Positions 32,385-43,374 of a stretch of 64,000 nt of DNA are shown here, in pieces. Origin of the DNA: Sycon ciliatum (lineage: Eukaryota; Porifera; Calcarea; Leucosolenida; Sycettidae); assembly GCF_964019385.1 (NCBI RefSeq), contig NC_088653.1, positions 12,981,154 through 13,045,153 of the forward strand, written 5' to 3'. The number at the start of each line of letters is the position of its first letter. Position 1 is the first letter of the stretch. The notes beneath the pieces are model-generated. The model was given only the letters and a program-made list of their open reading frames with translations, was not told the DNA's origin and searched no databases. A program made the position numbers and the translations under genes.

Positions 32385-32781
32385 CTCTGCTCCAAATTTG
32401 TTTGCACGAGTATCAGCATGCACACCCTGCTCTATCACACACAGCAGCCATTTGAACATGCGGTGAATGCAGACCTACTGCACAAGAAGAAACACGTTTC
32501 CGTATCGTTCTCGGACGACGACGACGTGGTTCCGACCCTATCGGAGTCGGGAAACTCAAATACGGCTGAGGCACGAGCGCCTCCTCTCTTGCCTCTACCT
32601 CTACCACGACCAGAGTTCACAGCTTTTCCCTTCCGACCACTCATGTTGGCAACAGGAAAGAACAGCACCAGGCCGATCTACACGACGGAGAAAATTTTTT
32701 GGGCAGCTGCACACTTGGCAAGAAGAAAAACAATGATTTCTCGTTTCTTTCGCTTCCCTCAGCCAACGAGAAACAAACATT
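32385..32781 (-). mobile_element. 397-bp gene-like insertion in block C
   Basis: The duplicated blocks at 24.1 and 48.9 kb read CAGCATTACTGTGATTT; here about 397 bases separate CAGCATT from ATTGTGATTT, with CATT on both sides. Its base composition is more CpG-rich than its surroundings. On the minus strand it looks like a 5' UTR followed by a coding exon (next entry). No poly(A) or inverted termini are visible, so the mechanism is open. Confidence 0.6.
32435..32644 (-). CDS. Small basic protein or exon within the insertion (69 aa)
   Basis: The ATG (32642-32644) has a good context (GCCAACATGAGT). The N-terminus is MSGRKGKAVNSGRGRGRGKR, then an acidic Ser-rich part (TTSSSSENDTET). The basic RG-rich start suggests a nucleic-acid-binding or nuclear tail. 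I do not recognise it, and the resemblance to histone H2A starts does not continue. It may be a first exon copied from elsewhere in the genome. Confidence 0.35.
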   Translation of the reverse strand: MSGRKGKAVNSGRGRGRGKRGGARASAVFEFPDSDRVGTTSSSSENDTETCFFLCSRSAFTACSNGCCV

Positions 32782-32782
32782 T

Positions 32783-33523
32783 ATTGTGATTTAGCCTGCA
32801 TTTCCCTTCTTGACATGTATAGACCACCATGCAACACAGCCAAAAGCTAGAAAAGCAGATCCCACCCATACAAAATTCCTCAACACGGCGAGATGTAGCC
32901 AGTACGTAGAGTCGCTAGCAACGGAAATTATAGTTTAAACTTAGTTACAAATCAATCCCAACTCAATCCGATGACAGACTGGTTTCGCTCTTTGTGGGCT
33001 CGTCAGTGAAGCACAGAGAAAATGAGACTGAACCTGATAGCAATGGAAAATGATCTTTTCAAAGCGAAGTTGAACCAGGCTCGATTAAACCTTGACAGAT
33101 TATTCTAACTGAAAAGTCACCAATATCAGGTGTAGTGAAGAAATCGCACACCTGCTCAAAGCTCTACTCCCTCCTCCTCTTCGATTCCACACCCCCTCCC
33201 TTTCTCGCTAGGAGATGGTGACAATTCGCTCTTCACCTCCTGCACTACCTTATTCGCCTATAATCTATACTTTCCACATGTTCCCAAGTGCACACGTTGC
33301 TATGACATCTTTAAAAGTATAACTCAAATGTATCCGTTCTCACACAAAGAGGTAATGACAGGAATATCAAAGGAAATGTAACGCAATAAGAGAAGGTAAT
33401 TACGAATGAAACGCAATCCCTACGTTTGTGGTAGTTGAATGAAATAGATCTACTGCTCGTGGATGACATACAACTGCAAGGTCGCACTCGAGCTGGGGAT
33501 TGTTCATCAATCTGTTCTTACGT
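32783..33523. other. Spacer and 3' block of member 4
   Basis: This is unit sequence collinear with 24145-24946 and 48890-49687, ending in the conserved 3' block (about 33212-33520). No gene is present. Confidence 0.55.
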
Positions 33524-34624
33524 TCATGGTTTAGGTAAAAACTTTGAACTACGTGTGCCACCGGTTGTATAACGTACATTTTTCGGGAAATGATCAATGG
33601 TCTCCGTGGTTTGTGGAAAAGGAATCGTAAGAGTGATACTAGTCCCGGAAATGTAACCAACATAGAAATGTAGAAAATGCCCTTCGATTAGATTTCCCAG
33701 GGAATATAGCGAATAATAATCTTTTCTTACCGCAGTCAGATGAAACGTCCAACATTTCTGATATGGGCGGTAATTAGTTGGCAAGAATGAGTGACAATCC
33801 GCCAAGATATTCAGGATGTGTGCCACAACAGAAGTTATGAGTAGTGAGCAATGGCTTAAAATGTGAAATGTTATCTGGAAATTAAATTCGATTCTTGCAT
33901 GCAACCCATATGATGATTTTAACACAAAAGCAAACACACTAAGCAATAACCGTCTAAAACATGGGAAGTCAATCTGCATTTCGGAACTTTTACTCCAGTG
34001 TTCACAGATGATGTCGGAGCAAAAATCATGCGTGTTATTTGTATTCGCCGTTGGTTTCGAAATACATCCTTGACGCAAACTCTCGCTGCATGGATGTGCC
34101 CCTATAAACTCATGATACGTATACCGGCACAACATCTCTGGAGGTAGCCGCTGGACAAGTTCCACTATGGATGTCTGGTACAATTGATTTTGTGAGAGGA
34201 TCTCCAATGTTGATGCACTTACCCGCAGTATGTATCTGTCCACTCGTGCCCGTAGTACTAGCTTCTGCCAGGCACATACCTCCTCCGCGATATTCGCAAC
34301 CCAGTGAAGGTGGTAATTCATCGCAGCAACCTTTACATCAACGCAGGAACTGTTTTCATATTGAATGCCGTGTCCTGAAAGGGATGGAAATTCTCACAGT
34401 GCGCGCCTGAAGTTCTCTGTATTGAAAGGAACACGGGTTTCCTCTGCTCCACTAGAAAACTGAATGTTGAAAACTATATATCGGAATTTTGTCAGGTAGA
34501 TTTGGCCATAATCATGCCTCGATAAATCTTGACTGAATATTAAATTCACAGTCAGCCACGGTAATTTTTCACGTCTCATCGGCGATTTATAACGTGCGCC
34601 GAGTTCCAGTTCGAAATCTACCAT
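33524..34624 (-). pseudogene. Gene-family member 4, interrupted by one nonsense codon
   Basis: The 367-codon frame is collinear with members 2 and 6. A single TGA at 34394-34396 replaces the GGA that codes for Gly in FRRALGEFPS (codon 77). Everything after it stays in the same frame to the usual ...KFLPKP end. This looks like a very young loss. Stop readthrough or selenocysteine is conceivable but has no support. Subgroup II, with the variable part LRQGCISKPTANTNNT nearly equal to member 2. Confidence 0.85.
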
Positions 34625-37087
34625 AATGATTCTTGGTCAGACACTAGCGGTTTGCTGTCGAGCCTTATGAGAGTCTCAATTCCTCTCACAATATTCGCCT
34701 TATCTGAGCTTATTCAAAACGTTCTCCTTCAACGATTGAGATGTAAACTGACTGCTATTCTCACGATACCAAGTACTAATAGGTGAAACCTAGGGTGATA
34801 ATTTGCAACTCTGCGCTTACTCTTGTAAGGATTATAAGCTACTTTGGGCGAAACTAGGCATGTCTAAGTACAACTGTACGTACCCAACCTTCGGGCGTGT
34901 GTCCGAGGATATTCGAGATTCTGGGCTAGAAGTGTTAACTTATCGCACAACTGGTCAATGGTGCAGCCAGCAGGCTGTGGAGGACAGGTTCATGTAGGTA
35001 CATGTTGGACACTGTGCTGCCCTAGACGTGTCAACACTGGGCTGTGAATTTGTGCTGGGTGAAAACCTGGAACCACTGTGCATGCGAATGTAACATCTAG
35101 GTATACCTTTGATTCCCAGCACCCCATCGGGCTGGTCATTCATGTACTACTTTCCCATCCAGATACGGCAAAATGTAATTCTCTCTCTTTGGGATATGTT
35201 TCACCGTCAAATCTGTTGGGCACCAGTCTCCTGGTGACAAGGGAGACCGTGTGCCTTGTGTGTTGGTAAGCTGTGGCTGACGTGTCTTACAATAGCTACA
35301 TGTACGTTGATCACTCCGATTTGTTGTCAACACATATAAACTATACACACTCTCACTTTGCCTGCTGACCCGTTCCTTTCTTTCTTTCGTTCTTCGTGGA
35401 CTCAACAGCGCAGCATTGAAAAATTGTAGCTCAATCTGCTAATAACGAAAACAAATTTTTCCAGAGCCAGATTTCAAATATTTAGGAATCGGAGCGGAGT
35501 AAAGAACTAGCATCAAGTGGGTATGGTGGAATGGACAGTCTGTGACTGCGGCACGTAAAAGTAGGTTTGGTGAGATGCATCACGCTGTAAACCCGTTGGT
35601 TCTGCCTGTTCTGCTGTACAATTGCAGGGCATGATGGCTCACAGTGGCTCAGGGAGCATCTATAAACACATTTCACCGAAACCAGCCCGGAAAGCGTATT
35701 TACGTTTTCATGTCAGCCAATATCTCAAATGCCCAGCTTTATGAGAGGTGCAACTCTGCGCCACTGTCTGATATCGTCGACAGAAGGAGACGACAGCTAA
35801 TCTGGCACATTCAACGAATGGACTAGGATGCGCCACAATAGATTGCGCTGAATGGGTATTTTGCAGAAGACGCTAAGGCCGGCCCGGCCGCCCAAGAACA
35901 TCACTAGCGACGCACATGTAAAATGTAAAACTTGGATGCTGATCACGGTAACTGTTGCCACTGTCCTGTCATGTTGTTATGAAGTACATGTTACCGTCAT
36001 TTTTTATAGTTCACTACCAAGTTGTGGCTTTAGCACTGTTTAGTGACATAATCTCACCGCTGGTCATGGTTCCACCACTCCTCACACCTGTCTTCCATGA
36101 ACGCTGTTTTTGTACGTTTCCGCATACAATCTTGTGCGTGTAGGTGAGATTGTGGATGTGAGCATGTGTGAGCGTCAGCGTTACTATGATTTCCCCTAAA
36201 TTTCCCTCCTTGACTTGTATAGACCACCATAAAACACAACCAAACTCTGGAAAAGCAGATCCCTTTCCAAAAATACAAAATCGCTCAACACGGCGAGATG
36301 TAACCAGTGCGTAGAGTAGGGAGAAAAGGAAACTGTAGATACAAGTTACAACTAGCTTGTAGCAGTCCTGATGAGGACTTGTCGATGACCGAACATATTT
36401 GCTATCTAGGGCCATTGGTCATGAAGAGTCAGCTCCTTGTGATTGCAGGATCCCAGAGTCCCGACGTTGCTGTTAAGTAGGATGGCGTGTAAAAATGTTG
36501 CCTTTTAGGTTTTATGTGATTCTGTAATGGATGTTCTATATCCGTAGTCAGTAGAGGGTATTAGAGGTTGTACTAGCTCCCTAAAGTCCGTATCTTATAC
36601 CATTTGAGCATACATGTTCAAGGTGCCTTCTCATATTGAAACAAATGTGTAATCAGAGTCTATAGATCTCAACAAATAACTAGTGTGGAGTCTGGACACT
36701 GAATTGTGAACGACGGCTCTCATATATCCCCCCCCCCCGACATCTTCTCTAATACGAGATTGGGACTATTTACACTTCACCTTCTGCACTACCATAATCG
36801 CCGATAATCCACCCTTTCTCATTTGCACACGTTGCAAGAACATCTTTATAATTAAAACTCCATTGTATCCGTTTCACACGCAAAGAGAGTTGGTCACAAA
36901 AATCAAATATAATTGAACTCAAGAAAAGGAGAAAGAAAATCTAAAGGAAGAAATATTAGCAAGTTGAATGAAATAATGTATGTACATGAAACTGCAAGGC
37001 CGCAATGCTGCAGTTCTAAATTCAGCATTATCTTAAAGATCTACTATAGGTGATCTCTTTTAGTCGCTCAGCAATACGTTCCCACGT
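34625..37087. other. Spacer between members 4 and 5
   Basis: In order it holds the member-4 leader, the CAGCAGGCTGTGG block (about 34968), the donor/acceptor-like pair, the LINE fossil (35700-35890), the GTGTGAGCGTCAGCGTT block (about 36165), and a 400-base extension (about 36415-36720) shared only with 45000-45300 and 52560-52860. A C-run (about 36728-36738) and the 3' block of member 5 follow. Confidence 0.5.
35700..35890 (+). pseudogene. Fossil LINE ORF2 C-terminus, copy in unit 4/5
   Basis: The plus strand reads QLYERCNSAPLSDIVDRRRRQL with a following WHIQRMD. This fits the C-terminal (N..l..r....pLs..i..RRr..GHvlRm) region of LINE ORF2 proteins. It ends in stops. Copies at 44316-44494 and 51876-52070 occupy the same place in their units, so it was carried along by unit duplication. 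Confidence 0.6.
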
Positions 37088-38179
37088 TCATGGTTTAGGA
37101 AAAAGCCGTGAACGACGGGTGTCAATGGTCGTAAGGTCAACAGAATGTGGGAAAGGAGTAATCGATTCCGTTGTTTGCGGAAAAGGAATCCTACGACGGA
37201 GAGTTTTCGAGGGATCATTAACTTGGAAATTTAGCAAGCGCTTCTTGATTAGATTCTCGAAGGTTTGCGACGAACTCTCATTTTTACCCCAAAACAAAAA
37301 GAAATCGCAGCATTTGGGATGTGGGCTGTAATCTGTGGGCAAGAAGGAGTAACATTCGGCCAAAACATTCCAGATGAATCTAACAACAGACGTTATGAGT
37401 GATGAGCAGTCGGTACGAATATGAAATGTGATACTGAAATCAAAATCATTTCTTGCATGCATCCCATATGACAATTTTACCATAATAGCAAACATAGTAA
37501 TCACTAACCGTCTGAAATATGGGAAGTCGATTAGCATTTCTGAATTTTCACTAATGTTATCACAGCAGAGGATTTCGAAGCCAAGCTCATACGAGTAGCC
37601 AGTTAATGTACTTATCGAATGAAATTGCAGACACACACTTTCATACCTCGAATGTGCCCCGCCAAATTCATGATACGAATGCCAAATAACCCTCTCAGGA
37701 GATACCCGCTGGACAATATTCGCTAAGGATGTCTGGTACAATTGCCTGGGTGAGAGGTTCTCCAATGTTGATGCACTTACCCAAAGTTTGTATGTGGCCA
37801 CTCGACCCTTTAGTACTAGCTTCTGCCAGGCACATAGCTCCTCCACGATACTCGCAATCCAGTGATCTTGGCAATTCATCGCAGCTACCTTTACATCAAC
37901 GAAGGTTTCACATTGAATGGCGTATCTTAAACGGGATGGAAATTTTCCCAGTGCGCGCCTGAAGTTCTTTGTATTGAAAGGAACACGGGTTGCCTTTGCT
38001 CCACTGGAAAACTGAATCTTGAAAAGTATAGATCGGAATTTCGTCAGGTTGATTTGGCCATAATCACGTCTCGATAAATCGTGACTGAATATCAAATTCA
38101 CAGTCAGGCATGGTAATTTTTCACGTCTCACGACCGCCAATGAATATTCTGCTTCGAATTCCAGTTCGAAATCTACCAT
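37088..38179 (-). CDS. Tandem gene-family member 5 (363 aa), apparent mosaic
   Basis: This is an intact frame from MVDFELEF to RRSRLFPKP. The N-terminal half (REKLPCLTVNLIF, TRVPFNTKNFRRALG, ASTLENLSPRQLYQTS) is close to subgroup II. The C-terminal part (SPHPKCCDFFLFWGKNE) is closer to the subgroup III pseudogenes (SPHHKCCSFRLHWDRKE), and its 3' flank has the extension shared with those pseudogenes. A recombination or conversion joint around residues 165-250 would explain this. Function is unknown. Confidence 0.75.
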   Translation of the reverse strand: MVDFELEFEAEYSLAVVRREKLPCLTVNLIFSHDLSRRDYGQINLTKFRSILFKIQFSSGAKATRVPFNTKNFRRALGKFPSRLRYAIQCETFVDVKVAAMNCQDHWIASIVEELCAWQKLVLKGRVATYKLWVSASTLENLSPRQLYQTSLANIVQRVSPERVIWHSYHEFGGAHSRYESVCLQFHSISTLTGYSYELGFEILCCDNISENSEMLIDFPYFRRLVITMFAIMVKLSYGMHARNDFDFSITFHIRTDCSSLITSVVRFIWNVLAECYSFLPTDYSPHPKCCDFFLFWGKNESSSQTFENLIKKRLLNFQVNDPSKTLRRRIPFPQTTESITPFPHSVDLTTIDTRRSRLFPKP

Positions 38180-38736
38180 AATGATTCTTGGTCAGACACT
38201 AGCGGCTTCGCTGTCTCAATCTCTAAGAAAATAGTCACCGTGTCTGAGCTTAGACAAAAATGTGCTCTTTCAACGAATTTGATGAAAACTGACTGCCATT
38301 CGCACGATAACAAGTATTTATAGGTGATATCTAGGGTGATACTTTGCAACTCTGCGTTGACTCTTGTAAAGATTATAAGCTACTTTGGGCGAAACTAAGC
38401 ATGTCTAAGTACAACTGTACATACTCAACCTTCGGGCGTGTATCCGAGGGATGTTCGAGATTCTGGGCTAGAAGTGTAAATGATCGCACAATTGGTCATT
38501 GGTGTAGCCAGCAGGCTGTGGAGGACAGGTTCATGTAGGTACATGTTGGACACTGTGCTGCCCTAGACGTGTCAACACTGGGCTGTGAATTTGTGCTGGG
38601 TGAAAACCTGGAACCACTGTGCATGCGAATGTAACATCTAGGTATACCTTTGACTCCCAGTACCCCATCGGGCTGGTCATTCATGTACTACTTTCCCATC
38701 CAGATACGGCAAAGTGCAATTCTCTCTCTTTGGGAT
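38180..38736. other. Upstream spacer of member 5, cut by a gypsy element
   Basis: This is unit sequence with leader, the CAGCAGGCTGTGG block (about 38507) and the segment up to CTCTCTTTGGGAT. It continues after the LTR element at 43806 (ATGTTCACGGTCAAATCTG). Confidence 0.6.
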
Positions 38737-38940
38737 TGATGTATATGGCATACTTCCGTATATGGTGCAACTCCTGCACCCGTATGCACCCGCCTAGAGC
38801 TCCTGCTTCCATATGCGCTCGTACACACTTTCCTTGGTGTTCGTACACACTTCCCTTTTGTGTTCGCACACTGCTTGGAATGTTGTTCTTCGTTTGTTGT
38901 CCTCCTTGCTAGTTGTGAATAAACTCTATCTGACACCACA
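38737..38940 (+). repeat. 5' LTR of the intact gypsy element
   Basis: This 204-bp LTR contains AATAAA (about 38918) near its end, a likely polyadenylation signal for the partner copy. Its inner part has three TTCGTACACAC/TTCGCACAC-like repeats. Confidence 0.95.
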
Positions 38941-38958
38941 TGGCGCAGTGAACATTTC
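38941..38958 (+). promoter_or_regulatory. Primer-binding site
   Basis: TGGCGCAGTGAACATTTC abuts the 5' LTR. TGG matches the complement of a CCA tRNA end. I cannot name the tRNA with confidence; it is not initiator Met as in the other element. Confidence 0.6.
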
Positions 38959-39156
38959 GTCCTGTAGTTTCCATTCTGTCCACACCAACCTAGTTTGTAG
39001 TGTTTTACGTGGCCCAGTAGCAGTGTAGCACTCCGTTGGATTTGGATTAGATTACCCTGCAGTTAGTTTGTTAGTTCGTTTTAGATTAGAGTGTTGCTCA
39101 ATTTATTTCGTAGGACGTAGTCGTGTGAGCTGTCACAACGAGCATTTGTGATCAGC

Positions 39157-42100
39157 ATGGCGAGCAGCGATCCCGCAGCACCTTCTGGTAATGGAGTGCC
39201 TGACGTCGCCACGCTCCTGCAGCTCCTGACAACTCAGGCACAGGCGTCTGCACTGCGAGACCAGCAGTTTCAGACCCTGATGGAAAGGATGTCCAACCAG
39301 ACCAGTACTAGTTCTACAACCCCACCCGCACCCAAGTCTGTGTCCGAAGAACGACCAGTATTGTTATCTACTGCCACAATGGCAGAATTTGCCGCTTGGG
39401 AGGAGGCCTGGCGTGACTATGCGCAATGCCAATGTCTCGCCAGCCACGACCGCCATACACGTATGTCAGCGTTCCGCCAGGCCCTAGATGAGGACCTGCG
39501 CCGTTTCATCCGAGAAGGCATTATCGCCTTCCCGGAAGACGCTGACATTGCTGATGCCATCCCGGTCCTCCAGCAGTACATCCGGCGGCAGAGGAACCCG
39601 CTGCTCGACCGAATCGAACTTTACAAGGGACGGCAGCAGCGTGGGGAATCATTTGACTCCTTTTATACGGCCCTCCGTGAACTGTTTCACGCGTGTGACT
39701 TTTCTGGGTGTTCAGTATGTCATAACTGCAACCAGGCGATGTGCAACCCCTGCAAGGCAGGCCTGTTGAAATTCAACAACGACATACTACGTGACCGCAT
39801 TGTGACAGGTGTATTTGAGGACGACATGCTTCACAAGCTGCTGGCCCTCCAGAACTTGGATCTGGAGGCAACCGTGAAGCTCTGCCGTGCTGAGGAAGCA
39901 GCCTGCCAAACTTCCTCTGGCATTCCCTCCAGTGGTCACGTGCACGCAGCTAAGAAATCATCTTATAAACAGCAGAAGGCGAGCCGGCCCGCTCCCGTGA
40001 AGTCTACACCAGACAAGCTCGCCGGTGACAAGTGTCCCAGCTGTGGTCGCAGCCCCCACACCAAAGGCACATGTCCTGCGAAGTCACGCAAATGTAACGG
40101 ATGTCAACGTGTCGGACATTTCCAGTCCATGTGCCCGCACAAAGGCAAACCAACAGCATCCGGCAAAGTCGGCCAACTTAAGTTGCAACGTGCCTCTGTT
40201 CGACATGGTCTAGAACTCAGTGTCCACACGCAGCTCAACACAGAACCGACCGCCGAAGCCATGACATGGATTCCAGACACCGGCAGCGATGTTGACGCCA
40301 TTGGGCCAGCACATCTTTCCCAGCTAGGTGGCTTCCCTGAGAAACTTGCCGTCGATTCCGACACTGTTTCAGCAGCAAACGGCACCTCTCTGGTTAGCCT
40401 GGGAAAGATTTCTGCCACGCTCTCCATTGGCTCAGCCCAGCACACCACGGTGCTTCATGTGTATGAAGACCTTGATGAGGCGTTGCTGTCATGCCAATCT
40501 CTCCGTGCTCTTGGCATTCTCCCTGAGTCCTGGCCGCGGATCTCCCGCGTGAAGTCCGAACCCAGTAGTGCAGACATTGCTGATGTTAAGGCTCAGCTGA
40601 TGCAAGAGTTTGCTGATGTATTCGACGACTCCCAATTGAAGCCCATGGCTGGTCCTCCCATGGAGATAAAGCTTCAATCTGACGCCACACCAACTCGTGT
40701 TAATGGTGCCCGCGCAATCCCATTCGCATTCCGAGACCAGATAAAATCTCAACTGGACGATATGGTGATCAATGGAATTATTGAGCCAGTAACTGAACCG
40801 TCAGACTGGTGCCACCCGATCGTCATCGCAGATAAGAAGTCTTCTAACGAGAAGCGCCTCACCGTTGATTGGCGTAAACTCAACGACCAAGTCTGCCGAC
40901 CAACACACCCAGCTCGTACTCCGCGTGACGCCGTGACAGCTATTGGTAAAGCCCGTTTCTTCACCACACTCGACGCTCGTCATGGGTACTGGCAAATACC
41001 CCTGTCCGACGACTCGAAGCCGTTCACGACATTCATCACGCCCTGGGGCCGGTATCGCTATTGCCGCAACCCTCAAGGTCTGTCCTCAGCAGGTGACGAA
41101 TTCAACTGCCGCACAGACGCAGCATTTGACCGCCTCGCTAACTTCGTCAAAGTCGTTGATGACGGCCTAGTACATGACGTCGATTTTCAAGACCACGTCA
41201 CCCACGTTCGTGACGTTCTTCACCGTGCCTGTGAGCATCACATTACGCTCAGCCCACACAAGTTTGTATTCGGCGCTAGTGAAGTACAGTTCTGCGGATT
41301 CGTCATCAATGGTGATGGTTATGCCGTTGATGGTAGCAAGACATCTGCCATTCGCCAGTTCGAAGTGCCCTGCAACCGCACTCACCTCCGCTCGTTCTTC
41401 GGTTTGGTCAACCAATGTAGCGACTTCACACAGCGCATTGCTGAACTAAGTGAGCCGCTTCGCCCACTCCTGAAAACCAGCAATGAGTTCGCCTGGGATC
41501 AGCAGCACACCATAGCATTCGAAGCCGTCAAAGCCATCCTGACTGAGTCACCAGTGCTAGCTTTCTTCCAGCATGGCAAGCCTCTCCGTCTCGAGACTGA
41601 TGCATCTGTGAAAAATGGCCTCGGATTTGCCCTATGGCAACAGCATGATGACCAGCAATGGCACCTCATCCAGTGTGGAAGTCGTTTCTTATCTGACGCT
41701 GAAACAAGGTACGCTGTAATCGAGCTCGAGTGCCTCGCAGTCGTCTGGGCAGTGCACAAGTGCCGCTTGTATCTATCTGGTGCACAGTTCTCACTAATCA
41801 CCGACCATCGTCCGCTTGTTCCGATTATCACCAGCTACACCCTTGACCAGATTGAGAACTCTCGTCTACTCCGATCGATCATGAAACTTCGTCCGTATCA
41901 AGTGAAAGCATCGTGGCGTAAGGGTTCAGAGCACGTATTCGCAGACGCCCTCTCACGACATCCTGTATCAATCCCGACTAGTGATGATGAACTTGGAGAA
42001 GATCCAGCACTGTCCTGCCGCAGTATCCGTATCTGTCTACTCCAAGATGGTCTCCAGAGTCTCCAGTTCGCTAAGCTCCGTGCCGCAGCAGCATCTGATC

Positions 42101-43374
42101 CTGACTACCAGATGCTACTCGGGTATATCCAGAACGGATTTCCCTCAGCACAAAAGCAGCTGCCCGAGCCTCTTCGTGCGTATTGGAACGTGCGTGAACA
42201 TTTGTCCACCGACAATGGCATAGTCCTGAAAGGTATACACATAGTCGTCCCAGCCTCTCTGCGTGCGTCAACGCTGATCGACCTTCATGCAGCCCACCAA
42301 GGTCTGACCCGTACCAAACGACGTGCCCGTCAGACCGTGTATTGGCCCGGACTGAACAGTGAGTTAGACACGCTAGTCCGCAGCTGTGATGCATGCCGTG
42401 AATTTCAGCCGTCTCAGTCTGCCGAGCCGCCCATTTCTGACCGCAAGCCCACTTTGCCATTCGAAAGTGTTAGTGCTGACCTTTTCAGTTGCCAAGGTTG
42501 CGAGTATTTGGTATTCGTCGACCGCTTAACCGGATGGCCATGCATCGCCAAGCTTGGTCACTCAGCCACGTCAGCTGACGTCATTTGTCATTTCCGCAGG
42601 TGGTTCCCAGATGTAGGCGTACCACAGGTCATTTCAACTGACGGCGGTCCTCAGTTTGCGTCTCACAGATTTGCTGAATTTTGCGAGCGCTGGGGAATCC
42701 GTCATATCAAGTCGTCCCCTCACTCCCCACAGTCAAACGGACATGCGGAAGCAGCCGTAAAGGCAATGAAGTACCTGGTGGAAAAGACTACCAATGACGG
42801 TAATCTAGACACCGATGCTTTCCAGCGTGGCCTTCTCGAGTGGCGCAATACTCCTGGCACTTTGGGAAAGAGTCCTGCCCAGTTACTGTATAGTCGCCCA
42901 CTCGTCTCCTTCGTTCTCGCCCAATGGAGCCAGTTCGACTCCCACTGGCAAGACACCGCATCTGACATGGATGATGTTGATCGAGTAGACCAGCCTCCCA
43001 ATCAGCCTCACCGAGAGCTCCCCCACTTGTCTATCGGGATGCACGTTGACATTCAGCACCCGAAGACAAAACGGTGGTCTTCCCGCGGCGTTGTCGTGGC
43101 TATCGGTGACCACCGCGACTACTACGTCAAGCTACCGAGTGGACGCGTATATTGGCGCAACCGTCGCTACCTCCGCCCGTACCGTCCTCCTACTCCAGCT
43201 TCAACAGCCATGCCTGCATCGTCTCCCGTACCCGACGCTGCACCACAAGCAGTCCCTGTGACTCAGTCCTCGCCACAGTCAACTGTTCAGGTACCACCTC
43301 GAACAAGCCAACGTCCCCGGCGACAGAATGTCTCCTTTAACATTATTTCAACTCGTGGAAAATCGTACAACTAA
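39157..43374 (+). CDS. Gag-Pol polyprotein (1,405 aa) of the gypsy element
   Basis: The first ATG of the long frame is at 39157. Gag occupies about residues 1-360 with two CCHC knuckles (CPSCGRSPHTKGTC near 292 and CNGCQRVGHFQSMC near 312). Aspartic protease has DTGS near 373. RT has LDARHGYWQIPL near 604 and an unusual catalytic box VVDD near 666 in place of YVDD. RNase H has ETDAS near 812 and TDHRP near 882. Integrase has the HHCC zinc site near 1042-1079, then SADLF, STDGGPQF and NGHAEAAV for the D-D-E triad (about 1107, 1160, 1197). A C-terminal module (residues about 1294-1345, RGVVVAIGD to RYLRPY) resembles GPY/F. There is no stop or frameshift between Gag and Pol, so relative dosage must be set another way. 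Confidence 0.93.
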   Translation: MASSDPAAPSGNGVPDVATLLQLLTTQAQASALRDQQFQTLMERMSNQTSTSSTTPPAPKSVSEERPVLLSTATMAEFAAWEEAWRDYAQCQCLASHDRHTRMSAFRQALDEDLRRFIREGIIAFPEDADIADAIPVLQQYIRRQRNPLLDRIELYKGRQQRGESFDSFYTALRELFHACDFSGCSVCHNCNQAMCNPCKAGLLKFNNDILRDRIVTGVFEDDMLHKLLALQNLDLEATVKLCRAEEAACQTSSGIPSSGHVHAAKKSSYKQQKASRPAPVKSTPDKLAGDKCPSCGRSPHTKGTCPAKSRKCNGCQRVGHFQSMCPHKGKPTASGKVGQLKLQRASVRHGLELSVHTQLNTEPTAEAMTWIPDTGSDVDAIGPAHLSQLGGFPEKLAVDSDTVSAANGTSLVSLGKISATLSIGSAQHTTVLHVYEDLDEALLSCQSLRALGILPESWPRISRVKSEPSSADIADVKAQLMQEFADVFDDSQLKPMAGPPMEIKLQSDATPTRVNGARAIPFAFRDQIKSQLDDMVINGIIEPVTEPSDWCHPIVIADKKSSNEKRLTVDWRKLNDQVCRPTHPARTPRDAVTAIGKARFFTTLDARHGYWQIPLSDDSKPFTTFITPWGRYRYCRNPQGLSSAGDEFNCRTDAAFDRLANFVKVVDDGLVHDVDFQDHVTHVRDVLHRACEHHITLSPHKFVFGASEVQFCGFVINGDGYAVDGSKTSAIRQFEVPCNRTHLRSFFGLVNQCSDFTQRIAELSEPLRPLLKTSNEFAWDQQHTIAFEAVKAILTESPVLAFFQHGKPLRLETDASVKNGLGFALWQQHDDQQWHLIQCGSRFLSDAETRYAVIELECLAVVWAVHKCRLYLSGAQFSLITDHRPLVPIITSYTLDQIENSRLLRSIMKLRPYQVKASWRKGSEHVFADALSRHPVSIPTSDDELGEDPALSCRSIRICLLQDGLQSLQFAKLRAAAASDPDYQMLLGYIQNGFPSAQKQLPEPLRAYWNVREHLSTDNGIVLKGIHIVVPASLRASTLIDLHAAHQGLTRTKRRARQTVYWPGLNSELDTLVRSCDACREFQPSQSAEPPISDRKPTLPFESVSADLFSCQGCEYLVFVDRLTGWPCIAKLGHSATSADVICHFRRWFPDVGVPQVISTDGGPQFASHRFAEFCERWGIRHIKSSPHSPQSNGHAEAAVKAMKYLVEKTTNDGNLDTDAFQRGLLEWRNTPGTLGKSPAQLLYSRPLVSFVLAQWSQFDSHWQDTASDMDDVDRVDQPPNQPHRELPHLSIGMHVDIQHPKTKRWSSRGVVVAIGDHRDYYVKLPSGRVYWRNRRYLRPYRPPTPASTAMPASSPVPDAAPQAVPVTQSSPQSTVQVPPRTSQRPRRQNVSFNIISTRGKSYN

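Noticed and set aside
32435..32644. Histone H2A gene
   Set aside because: Only the first few residues resemble an H2A tail; the histone fold does not follow.
32370..32789. A 139-codon plus-strand frame across the 32.4-kb insertion
   Set aside because: It spans the insertion boundary and is antisense to the better-supported RG-rich frame; no motif was seen.
40104..40448. Antisense frames in the intact gypsy element
   Set aside because: They are shadows of the long Gag-Pol frame with no features of their own.
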